Shown: positions 32,521-43,404 of the stretch, in pieces
How positions within the stretch are numbered: the stretch's first letter is position 1
How the letters are laid out: each line of letters starts with the position of its first letter
The notes under the pieces: model-generated
Databases searched by the model: none
Seen by the model: the letters and a program-made list of their open reading frames with translations, nothing else
What the model was told of the DNA's origin: nothing
Translations under genes and position numbers: made by a program
Origin: Sanguinoderma infundibulare
Taxonomy: Eukaryota > Basidiomycota > Agaricomycetes > Polyporales > Polyporaceae
Assembly (NCBI GenBank): GCA_032821775.1
Contig: JAVLRN010000010.1
Location: forward strand, 1,984,001 to 2,048,000
Direction of reading: 5' to 3'
Length of the DNA: 64,000 bases

Positions 32521-33552
32521 AGAGCTCGACATGTTTTTCTGTGACGTAAAACCCAGTTGGCTCGACAATACCAGTATCTCAGCTGCTGTGCCCTGGCATT
32601 TCCGATGTCCTGCAGATGCGTCTGCCTGCCCTTCAAGCCCTCCTTCTACATGGGGGGCCATCCCCACATGCGCACCTGTGCACGCTCGCCCACAGAGATG
32701 GCAATGGCTTTCTCGGTGGTGCACGAGGGCTAGATGAAGTGCAGCTTTGCGATCTGGTGAGCCTTGTCGACCGTGCTGGCGGGCCCCGACCCTGTTCAAG
32801 ACGCTCTGCTTGAAATCCATGTCGCTGCCAGCACTGAAGACTTACTTGATATCACAGTTGGCAGACACCAAATTGATGCCAATGCCGCCGCACTTGATAC
32901 TACATCCATCTCAGCAGCACGTCTGATGACTCCATGCAAATGCCACTCAAAACTCACCTGATGACACTCTGTCACCTCCCGGCTCATCCTGCCATTGAAC
33001 CTCAGGCTCCTGATCCCATGCCGCAAGAAAATCTGTTCGCGCAGGCAAAGCATCGATGGCCCTGTCACAGCATGCTGTTGGAAGGACTCGGTTAGCATAA
33101 GTAATAACCGAACAATGAGATCGAATGCCGAGGGTAAACTGCTCAAGCGCCCAAATGTTGCGAGGATGAGTGGCCGGATTTGGAAATACCACGTGCTTAG
33201 CCGGAGGGCCGAGATGGGCCAGCTTCTGAAATAAGCACATGGAATGCCCAAAGATTGCAAGGATGAGTGGCTGGATTTGGCATTGGCACCCGCTCAGCCT
33301 CTCTCGTGATGGTGACCGTGCCGCTCGGGGGCTCCTATCATACGCCGTGGAGAGATACCTAGAATCAAGAAAACCCCTCAAACTGTTCAGGAAACCATGG
33401 TCTGAGGTCGCTCACTTCCTCTCTATTTTACTGGTTGCGCGAGCTGCATTCCTTGGCAACCTGTGTACTTTGATATTCTGTCGTTAACATCACAATTACT
33501 TGTGGACCAAAGAACTCACTTTGTTCAGAATTGGTAAGAGCACTGCTTGATT
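31867..33552 (+). repeat. Left copy of a kinase-bearing repeat (inverted relative to 62170-64000)
   Basis: The sequence aligns with the reverse complement of the right end of the window in several blocks: the kinase part (31890-32500), GGCGGGCCCCGACCCTG (about 32779-32795), and about 33075-33552 (GCTGTTGGAAGGACTCG to GATTCCTATT). The arms are clearly diverged and have length differences between the blocks. The block near 33150-33290 also has an internal tandem similarity (AGGATGAGTGGC at two places). Confidence 0.85.
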
Positions 33553-33620
33553 CCTATTGCCGGAGGAGTGTACGGGAATCGACCAGCATGTAGCACGACA
33601 TGATCCCTCCACACCCCGCC

Positions 33621-33665
33621 CTGATGTAAGTCACCGTCCACGCGCCCGCCCTGATGCAAGTGTCT
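33621..33665. repeat. CTGATG(C/T)AAGT repeat, two copies 30 bp apart
   Basis: CTGATGTAAG at 33621 and CTGATGCAAG at 33651 with GC-rich spacer, the same motif as the minisatellite at 29255. It borders the ABC-transporter fragment on one side; a related TATGCAAGTGACC lies near 34314 on the other. Confidence 0.8.
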
Positions 33666-33689
33666 TGCCCTGCTGCAGCGTGTGATGGC

Positions 33690-34310
33690 TGCATCGCGTT
33701 CGACCGCTGTACTTGAATGATGATATATCCTCCAGCACCTTCTGCGACGCGTTCCATCAGTTCGTCTTCATCGACGCCGAGTTCGAAAGCTGGAAGTGGT
33801 GGCTCACCGGCCATCTCAATGACAGCAGCAGACGACCTGTCAGAGACCACAATCCCCTTTTCATGCCCATTCAATTGTGATTGCTTTGCGGGCACCCATG
33901 AAATGACCACGATTGGGCGGGAAGGCGGCTACATATCATGAGTGTGACCATCCGTCCCCTCAACAAATCCCCTTTGAAGCACTTATCCACAATCCACCGT
34001 GCCGTATGCATGTCCAGCGCCGCGAGCACGTCGTCCAGCAGCAAAATCTCCCCACGCGAGGACACTGCCCTCACCAGCGTAATCTGCACCTTCTGGCCCC
34101 CGCTCAGCATCAGCCCGTTCTCCCCGACCTCCGTCAGGTCCCCTGCGTCGAACAGGGTGAGATCGCGCTGGTGTGTACACTGCTCGAACACGTTCTGGTA
34201 CCGCGCCTCGTCGAACGGCGCCTCAAACAGTATGTTGTCTCTGATCATCTCGTTCTGCACCCACGACCCCTGTGCCACATACCCAACTCCCCTCCGCACT
34301 CCTATGCAAG
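33690..34310 (-). pseudogene. ABCC-type ABC transporter nucleotide-binding domain fragment
   Basis: On the minus strand the text reads GYVAQGSWVQNEMIRDNILF, then GLMLSGGQKVQITLVRA (degenerate signature LSGGQ) and EILLLDDVLAALD (Walker B, D-loop). This is the middle of the first nucleotide-binding domain of a multidrug-resistance-type (ABCC) exporter. Walker A and all membrane segments are missing: upstream the sequence runs directly into a GCAAGT-type repeat. In the signature the usual Arg-Ile has become Val-Gln, and the frame shifts after the D-loop. It is an isolated relic bounded by the same minisatellite family on both sides. Confidence 0.8.
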
Positions 34311-34599
34311 TGACCGTGCACATACCCACCCTCATTGTCAACTTCTCAACGCTTGGTCATGTTGCCAATCAATCTCAACGATGTTGCTACTCTGACCCCC
34401 CTCGTGTATCCACAGATGCGCTCATTGGTATGAGTGAACTCATACCATTACCAGCGCACTGGCTCCACCGGGCGCACGTGTCCCCACCGGCAGACTCATT
34501 GCGATCGGCGGGTTAGTACCCATAGGCATTCTGAGAGGCGCGATACTCGCTTGTGCCGGCATCCCCATGCCCTGCAGCATGTCAGTCAAACAGAAGTTG

Positions 34600-37500
34600 G
34601 AATGTGCGGGAATGATTACCTCGTAGATGATAGGCGGGAATGTCGCCTTCGCCTTGTCTCGGAGACGTTCCCAGCGGTATGCTTGTCTACATGGGGTCAG
34701 TCTAATGCATCGCAATGGTAGAAGGTGGACACGAACCTGCACGCGTATGCAGCCGCACCAAGTTCGCCCATCGCCTCTCACACCATGGCGCAGTCCTGCC
34801 ACTCCTTGAGGTCGTGTTCATATGAGTTGATCATACGAAACATCTCTTCGTGAGCAGTGTTCACTTCTTCTGTCCAGTGTGCCTTCTGCATGCTATACCA
34901 GAACCAGTGCGCACGCAGGCCTGGCAGAGGTCAGATGAATGGACGACGACGCTGGATGTGAACTGGTTTACTTACTGTCCAGCAAAAACTTCGCTATCCC
35001 GGCAGTGTCCCTTCGGTTAACAAACGAGAAGTCCCCCCAGATCCAAGATGGCAATTTCTTGCTGTCTCCCAGCTTCCATTCGACGTCGAGGATGGTGAAA
35101 GCCTTACAATTGTCCTCGGTCAGGCGCTTGAACTTGGGGTCGTTCTCCGGCATTCCGAGCAGCAAGAGCATCCGCTGAACTGACCGGTAATGTTCCTTCG
35201 CCCTGTTGATCGTGGTCTTCTTTCCAGCAAGTCGACAGTCCCATTTGATGTTCTGCCGGACACCGGAAACCTGTGCATGTCGATCCTTCAGTGTGGCGTG
35301 GGTGGTGAGGTGCATTCGGAGGTCATCGAGCGCTTCCATCGTGAAGCCTTCGCGAAGTGACCGCTCCCATTGCATCGCTTGCTGCATTGCTGTGTGGCTA
35401 CGAATGAGCTGGTGGTAGTTGGAAGGCAGCAGCAACATCGCTTGCTCGAGCTGCGCTAGCAGATCCGCATGGATCCCATCATTCACCTTGTTGCATTGCC
35501 ACCTCTTGTTTGACATGGAGGTAGTCACCGTGGGTGCGGTCGATTGCATTGCGGCCTGAGCTGCACCAGGAACAAGCATGGATGATGCGGCTTTGTCTAT
35601 ATCCATGGGCTCATTGGGGGCGTGGCGTGGGAAGTGAGCAGTGGTACCCTTCTTGAGGGTAGGATGGACCATAGTATGGAGGGCAGCATCAATGCATGGT
35701 TGTACATACTGCTGGTACCCCTTCTCAGTTGCTTTGACACGCGCGCAGAACTCTGCGACCTCCTTAGCAAGTACAATCCTCTCCTTCTCTGTCCCGTCGA
35801 ATGCGCGAATGCGTTCTTCGAGGTCTGGTCTGGGTAAACGAGGATAAGCATACATCCAGCTGGGCTACATAATCGCGACAAACCGAGCGTTGTCCAATTG
35901 CAACAGTTCCTGGATGGCGTTGACCAGTCCCACTCCGCCACGGTCGCCATTCTGACTGTGCTCCTCAACCATTGTCACGGCGATCTGGGCGGAGGTTAAT
36001 GCTGCTCAGACGTTCAGTACTCGGGTCTTGACATGACGGCAAATGGGCAAGGCAACATACCAGCATCCCCCGGCGGCTTGTATGGATAGTCAGACTCCAG
36101 TTCATGGTGCTTCTTGATGTTAAGCACCTTCTTCTTCCAGGCCCTTTCATGCTCTCGCCACTCCGCAAGCAGACACTCGCCGCCCTCGCGCTCCGTGGTG
36201 ATGGACTCCTCCACTGTAGCCAGGTACTCTGTCACCGCCTGGAGGTGTTCCTCGCCCCTCTCGTGCTTCTTGGTGAGCTGCGTCACTGAAACTCCCGTCA
36301 GACGACCGCAACTTATATCAACCAAGGACGACATACCCATGCCGTGGATGCGCTGCACGTTCTGGTCGTTTGAGAGGTCATTCATTGTGTCTTTGCGATG
36401 ACCCACTGACATCTCCTTGAGGCGACGTGACATCGGCGAGATGATGCCCCAGTTGCGCTCGTCCCATTCGCTGTCGTCCATGCACACGCCCGGAAGCAGA
36501 TGAAGGGAGAACTTCTTCTGGCATTCCTTCGTGTGCATGGGCAAGTGGTACTTGCCAACACCAGCCCGAATGTTCAGGAGTTCTGCCGAGACGATTGATG
36601 CGAGCTCCTCGATCATCTTCTCCGTGAACTCGACATCTAAACATGACTTGAAGTTGATGATGTATTGGCAGATGATGTCATAACATGCGATGATGAGTTT
36701 GAGATTGAGGTAACGTTGCAGCGCGGAAATGACGGTGAAGTCGACGTATAAGTACCTAAACCGAGACGTCAGAATATGCAACTCCAGGTAGTGAAAGTTC
36801 CAGCCTACTTTTCTCCCCCGTTAAGGTTAATGATGCCACCTGGCAAAACAATCATATGTTGACATAGCAAAGCGACGATGCCGGTAATGTTACCCTTGTA
36901 TTTGCCATAGTCCATAGCTCCAAACGTGTTGCAGGTCGAGGGCTAGATTGTTCATTCAGTAAGGGCTGTGCACGAGATTGGTACTACAAACCTCTGGTTT
37001 TGGTGGTGGAGCCTTGGCGAGGAACTTCTTGAAATCATTGCCATTCATGAAATATGCCATGCCGCCGGTGAGCGGAAAGTCGTTAGGGTCCGATCTTGGT
37101 GCCTTCTGGTTGAAATGGAAGTTGCTGTCAATGGCGAAATGGAGTGCATCGATGTACCTGCCAATTGTCACCCGTTGAGGATGCCGTTGAAAGAGCGACT
37201 CAGCGGTACACTTACTTGAAGTCGTCCTCACGATCCTCCCATCCCTCACGCATGTTGATGCCTGGTTGAGGACACACAGGGCAGAGAGAAGCGAGGCTTC
37301 CTGGGGATAGGTACAGGACGGGTTGCTGCCTCGCACGCTGACATGCACGAAGGAAAGCAAACTCATGCATCGCATTGTTGAACTCGCAGTATCGTTCCTA
37401 TGGAGGAAATCAGTATAAATCACAGCCACAAGAGAGCGCGGTGCACCTTCATGTCCTCGGAGCACACGGCATCCGTAAAATGCTTCAAATGTGCCACATA

Positions 37501-38561
37501 GTCCTGCACGTTCATGTGTGCCACCAGACTCAGGCTATGGAAGGCCTCCAGCGTGGAGATCGTGATGGCCGTCCATGGTTCCAACCAAGTTGCTGGTCAG
37601 AGTCCCACCTCCAACAGCTGAATCGCAGGGGAAGCGCACGGTGTAGGACATTGACAAAACAAAGCAGGAACATCCGTCTGCCCGTGCTCATGCATGATCA
37701 CCATATTCTTCATTTGCTGGAGTACGTCGGCGGTGCCGCTGGGATGTGCGGAAATAGACGGACAACATTCCCCATCGTGACCAAGGTAGAGCACAAACCC
37801 GAGCTCTGGCAGGGTCGCTTTGACCCAGAGATGGCATTTCACACACCACTTTCGGATACGATCAAAAGGTCATGATTGGTGAGCAGTGAGGACGCAGCTG
37901 GAGCATTGAGGGCGGGAGAGGGGACAGTCCAGACAGCAATACAAGGCCCCTTCAACCCCTGCAGAGGGAGAGAGGGCTCGGTGGCAGGAACTGCAGCTTG
38001 ACGTGTCTGTCGGAGGGGCTTCTCGTGCATACCACGCTTGCTCAGCTGGCCAGGCGTGTCTTTTCATAAAATTGTCCAGACGTTCTGAGGGCTAAGAAGT
38101 AGATGAGAACTGAAGTCGGCAGATTAGTGTCGCAGCGACGTACCCTGTGCCTGGTTGATCGTGCATTGACGTCCTCATCGCTACTCGCCTCATCCTCCTC
38201 GTCCTCCTCGGCATCTTCTACTGTCGTCTTGGGTGCAGGACATCTGGGGCGAGTTGCGGCGGCAGGCGCACGACTGCCTGAAGGCATTGATGTCGTGTTG
38301 GGGGAGAGTGTCGATGGGCCTGGCATCGCAGATGCAGATGTTGTGCTGAGGTTGGGGAAGGGAATAGGGGCACCTGGAGCAGCCGCATCATGCTGTCGAT
38401 GTGGCTTCTTTGGGGAGAAGTCGAACACTGATGCAAAAAATTTTGCAGTGCGATGAGGAGGCGACTTTGGAGCGTCTTTCTGGCCGTCAGAGTCTACTTT
38501 CACCCTCTTGCACGCAGTGAAACCCGGGAGGGACAGACCCGGGATCCTGGACTTGCGCATG
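34600..38561 (-). CDS. KDZ-type transposase gene (Kyakuja-Dileera-Zisupton) with CxC2-like domain, probably defective at the end
   Basis: A multi-exon minus-strand gene starts near 38561 (MRKSRIPGLSLPGF). A Pro/Ser and acidic N-terminal region is followed by a CxC2-like cysteine cluster (SSCSSCHRALS, YCCLDCPLSRPQCSSC; about 38000-37870). Next come CEFNNAMHEFAFLRACQRAR (about 37370) and the KDZ catalytic region: FAIDSNFHF, GAMDYGKYKG, CYDIICQYI and DDSEWDERNWGIISPMSRR (about 37100-36400), which supply candidate D, D and E residues. A charged helical C-terminal part follows (35855-34968). KDZ enzymes move large DNA transposons in fungi. In my reading a TGA at 34780-34778 interrupts the last exon (before EAMGELGA), so the copy may lack its C-terminus. 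Exact exon borders were not all resolved. Confidence 0.75.
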
Positions 38562-40471
38562 ACATAGATAGATGTGAATTTTGAGCGAAAGAGCCGGGAG
38601 CAGGCAGACAGGAGGATCGGCAGGTCAGCGGGTTGGTAGAGGTAGGCAATCAGGGCAATGGGCAGCATGTTAAGTGCGCGGGCGCGGGGAGATGGCTGGA
38701 TTACAGCCAAAGGGCAACCGCGCCGGTAACCTCGGATGCCCAAGTCCCGCCAAAGGCCACAAGACGATGCGATCCGGATCGATTCCTTCATCCCAGTAAC
38801 GATACATGCAATTGTCAATGATCTATGTATGACGACACCTGTTGTGAGCACTGCGCACCAATCAGCTGCCAGCAATTGCGATCTATGATCACAGGCGATG
38901 GACAGGGGAGAAGGGAAAGAACGGGAGAATGTCGACGGTTCCTGCAAGCATATGGACCACAACGATGTTGGAGCAAAAGCAAGGAATAGGTGAAGTATCA
39001 ATCCCGCGTGAGGCGTAGAGCGCGCTCGTCCTTTTGTAAGAACCTGGGTATATGCCCAGGTCAGTAAGAAAATCCAAGTGAGCCGAAGAGGCCCGCGACG
39101 CACAACTCCAGCAACAAGACTGGACTCACTGCTATAGTACCTCTGATCCTCCAAATCCCACTCGTCTGTTCCTTCATTGTCCCCATCACTGCTTGAGTTC
39201 AGAGAAGCCTCCTCCAGGACTCTGGGCAGGCTAGTGGCACTCCGGTACCTCTCTGGAGTTGCATGCAGAGTCAAAGGCCCACCCTCGTTCAGGATGGAAC
39301 TATATCTCCGATGTGGGACGTCTGTGGGATATTGCCTCAAGGTGTCGATGGCCAACAACAGTCTTCATGCCATGTCGTTGGAAATGACGCCTGGGCTTGC
39401 ACTGCGAACCAGGCTCTCGTGATCCCATTCATACAGGGTCTGTGAGATGGACCGGGGGAGGAGGTGGGGGGCAGAGGAGATGGTTGGCGTTTAGTTGTGA
39501 TCCCTGAGAATGACGCAGCTTGACGCAGGACATGGAGGCCACCAGCGAGGGATGGCGAGACCAGGTTCCAACAGTCAAACTGACTGGGAGCACACAATGA
39601 GACATCTCAAGGAGCAGCATGGACCGAACCGAGACATCTCTCTTGCCAGACATTGGAGCCGTGTGGCCTACAACGTCCTGGAGGGTGCTTGTGGACCTGC
39701 AAAAGGGGAGATATCTATCAGCAGTATCGCCAATGAATGAAATAGTTTGCAATGGGACTCACCATTCCGTGCCAAGGTCTCTCATGTATCATTGGACAGG
39801 GCTGGAAAAGTGAATTGGAGGTGGCCGAGGCCTGCTATTCGAGAGGGCTGAGAGTGAAGTTGCCGCTGCATCCAGCGAGGAGCCGAGAGACCAGTGTCTC
39901 TTCTTCCACTGCTACTAGATGAAGCGTCGGAGATGGACGGAGTTGCAAAGGCTGATTAGACATGAGGCCTGAGGGTCAATTGCGTTGAGAGCTGAGCGTG
40001 TATGCCGCATTTCTGGGGTATAAAGCGCCATAACAGCACCCTTCGCAGAAGCAAATGTTGGATCACGTGATAATCGGACTTCATCAATCAAGGCACTGAC
40101 TCCCGAGGCCTCCTATCGCTCCTCCTGACATCCATTGTGTATCCGTTCTATTCCTCCACCTGGCATCTGTTGCACATCCCTCCTCTTCCTCCCTTCCCTT
40201 CATACTGCCTGTCTTGTCCTTTCACCTACAGCCTCTGTCATTTCCCAGACCTAGTTGTCCTGCCAGTTGGGTGAGGTGTGGCAACCTGCACCCCTTGGTT
40301 CGCTTCCTTATCTCTGCTTTCGTCATGGCGATGTCCTGTGTAAACCATTACTGAATAATATTTCTACTTTACAGCACAAACAATCATTTCTACTTCACAG
40401 CGCAAACCGTGCAACTTTGAGTCAGGCTCCTCGAGCTCACCATTGTTTATGGTTCAGACTTCTGAGTATGC
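38562..40471. other. Region upstream of the KDZ gene, no firm gene
   Basis: A minus-strand open frame reaches to 39358 and holds an acidic stretch (SDGDNEGTDEWDLEDQ) and hydrophobic parts, but no domain or splice model is convincing. It could be a further exon of the KDZ gene or a decayed neighbour. The 39430-40470 part shows only short frames. Confidence 0.3.
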
Positions 40472-43171
40472 TTGGCCCCCAGGCATGCGGAAACGAAGTC
40501 GAGAAGACCTACCGGCCCCTATCCAGGAATCCCGCCCCCTGCCTCGCCTTTCGACCCCTCCGTCGTTGTCCCACCCTCTGGTCCGCCTTCCTGCTCTCCT
40601 CCAAACTATCCAACTTCCACGACATCCACACCACAGTTACCCCCACCCCACCAGCGTCCTTTCCCCACTCGTCACGTCCCACAAAGAATCCTCCACATCT
40701 CCCACTTCATGAACACGGTGTCTCTTCAAATGTCTTCATCTCACGCTTCTCATCTGCGCTCAAAGTTTCCCTCGTTCAAACGGATCGTCCAGGCCCAGTC
40801 AGCCCAAGATCCACCCACCGAGCCTCTGATGAGTCAAGCTCAGCGTGCAGAGTATGTAGTGCCTCTGATTATGCGAGTCGAGTCTGAATTGACCAGAGCC
40901 TGTATAGCTCCGCAAATCACCCTCAAACCCCCATCCACGAGCCGTCATCAAGCACGGCCTCCTCCGCTGTCCGTTTGCCCAGTCCTGGCCCTCCCCCCAT
41001 TCTGAAAGTTACATGCAAGGGAAAAGGTGAGTGTGCACTGCTTGGTAGTATCATGAAATGCTGACATTCATCCCTCTTCAGTATCCATGGTCTGCAAGGC
41101 CCACAAGGCGAAGGTTGCAGCCCGTGGGATTTTCGACCGGATGGTGATCACATCGCCCAACATGGACTATGTGCCTCACTACCCAGTCGAGTCCAAGGTG
41201 GTCAATACATACAGTGATGGCCGGTGGGGGAAACACGAATACTCCCGGTGGCCCCAAGATCTGGTTTAAGGCATGTGGCATGCCGCCTGCATCCCGGCCC
41301 GACCAGTTGCACCAGACCTTCCACCCGTTCTCTGGGAGACTCTCCTTCCTGAGACCCATTGGGTCGAGGATCGCAGTATCGGGTTTAATGGGATCGGGTA
41401 CATCACGCCAGAGACGCGGGACACTCTTGTTACCACCTCGGAGAGTGCGATTCATCGTTTCGAAGCGATGGACACACCTGAAAATGTCAAGAAGTATGGC
41501 CGTCTTCTTGTCGTCGTCCTGCGTCAAGTGGTGGACCGTATGCGTTACTATCCGGTCATCGCTGGCGTGGCCATTGCCGTCGCTGCACATGTTCAGCGTG
41601 TTTGTCTCGAGCTGGCAGGACTGAAGACATATGCCGAGGTGGTTGTTGGTCATCTGGAGTCAGAGTGGGACTTCTGTATGGACATCCTGCCGGTGGTAGG
41701 GGCCTTTGTCAGAGAAGGGTCTGATGCTCAAAACTGCACACGCATCGGGCTACCCACCTGGTTTCTTCACCCTCTGACCCATGCAATGCCTGTGTGAAAT
41801 GTAGTCGAATGCAGCCACCCCTCATTTGTGCCATCAGAGGTGCTTTCTGACCCACCTATTGCCCAAGACCCTCGACGCCTGGCCGGCATTCCGAACCTAA
41901 CGGGCAACTGGTTGAGTTCCATGCTGCTGCTCGTGTCTGAGCACGTCGTGGGGACTCACCTCGGGCAGTTATCCCTTGCTGAGGTACCCTGTGTCCCGGA
42001 AGATGACTCAGGGCCTGCGTCAAAGCGACCACGGTTGGACCAGTGGGGGACCTTGACTATGCCCGCACCGAACCTGTCTCCACCCAGCGGTCCAAAAATA
42101 GCGAGGCAAGGTCGGAAGCGCCAGCAGGAGGCTGAAGGCTCTCCTGCATCCGTCGCTGCTGAGGTTCAAGCATTGTCATCTTTCACGCAAGAGACTCCCC
42201 ATCCATCCAAGTCCTTGACACTCTCCCCCTTCTACGAGGTTGCACCAGTTTGGTTGTCAGCACTCCGGGCCATCTCGCCCATGCCTCGCATGCCTAATTC
42301 TGCCATGTACTTTTACCCGCCACTGTTCCTGCTTGATAGTGTTTCATCGCTAGCCCAACTCCCTCCCAACTGTCAGCATCCTGAGCAGGCCCGTTCTGAT
42401 GAGAAGGTTCACCGCTATCTGCACAACCTAGTCCGGATCCGAGAGTTTTGCTGGGTGCGATTGTTCAATGTGACAATCGCCACTGACCCACTCACCATCG
42501 CGGAGTGGCACGTGGCGCTCTGGGGAGACTATCAAGTCAGGACACACACCCATTCCAAAGCTCATGCTCCTTGGGATCAGCGATGCAAGATGCAACGTCA
42601 GGAGGAGTGCTGGGGCATCAGTCATCTGTTTGGGTGAGTTGGTCATCTGGTATCATACCGCAGCGACGAGGTTGTCGACTTTGAAGGCTTGGCGGTTGAC
42701 TTCAAGACAGCAGCGACCAACCAGGTCGTGTGATCACGTCTCCTCTGGGAGACGCACGAAGTCAATTTTCGGGCAGAGCTCTTAGCCCTTGATACAGTCA
42801 TGGTCCAGAAGTCATTGTGGTCCTTCAGATTATGCATGGAGCGTGAATTTTTCGTGTTGAGGGTCTGGGGTCCTCCCTCGTCGATCATGAGTGTTTTTCC
42901 AGGAGCGCAGTTGGACGATTATCCCTTCTGATGGTATTCACTGCCAGGCGAGCAGTGGACGGCATGCCGTGACACACTTTGGCATTTCATTGCCGTCATC
43001 TCATCTTGGCCCGACTGCCCAGATGAGATTGCCAAGGGTCTTCCAGAGGATGCGCTCGAGGAGGACTTTACTCGCATGCAAGGCCTCGCTGTGACCTTCT
43101 ATGTACATTCATTTGTGAAGACCTATACGCGCCTGCCAGTGCCACTGATTCCCTTCCCAATTCTCCCGTAG
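40472..43171 (+). CDS. Transposon-neighbourhood protein A, multi-exon, function unknown
   Basis: Coding stretches joined by short GT-AG introns run from about 40472 to the TAG at 43169-43171. They contain a Pro-rich start, AQRAEYVVPLIMRVESELTR, then LPETHWVEDRSIGFNGIGYI...AIAVAAHVQRVCLELAGLKTY (41273-41793), IPNLTGNWLSSMLL, and a C-terminal part FRAELLALDTVM...GLAVTFYVHSFVKTYTRLP. Proteins of this layout recur beside KDZ-type elements in Agaricomycete genomes (my recollection of the family, not a search); none has a known role. Splice borders such as 42636 (GGGTGAGT) and 42664 (CCGCAG) are supported by frame. The start codon and first introns are uncertain. No catalytic motif is visible. Confidence 0.6.
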
Positions 43172-43404
43172 CGGTAATCAAAGGACTGTACATAACATAC
43201 TTGCGTTCCCATTGGATCTTAGCGGACTTTGTGCTCATAGATGTAATATAGACTTCCGTAGATAAAATGTCGGTGGCATATTAAAGCCTTGTCAGAGTCG
43301 GAACAGTTTGTCCGAGTTGCCATGGGAATAGGTATCTTCTAAATTAGTATTCTAGCCCTATAACATCGCTTGTAGGCACCTTTCTAGGGTCATTTCATTG
43401 CGCA

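Noticed and set aside
39429..39752. Minus-strand frame of 107 codons as a gene
   Set aside because: No motif, no neighbouring exons that fit, and low-complexity Pro-rich ends.
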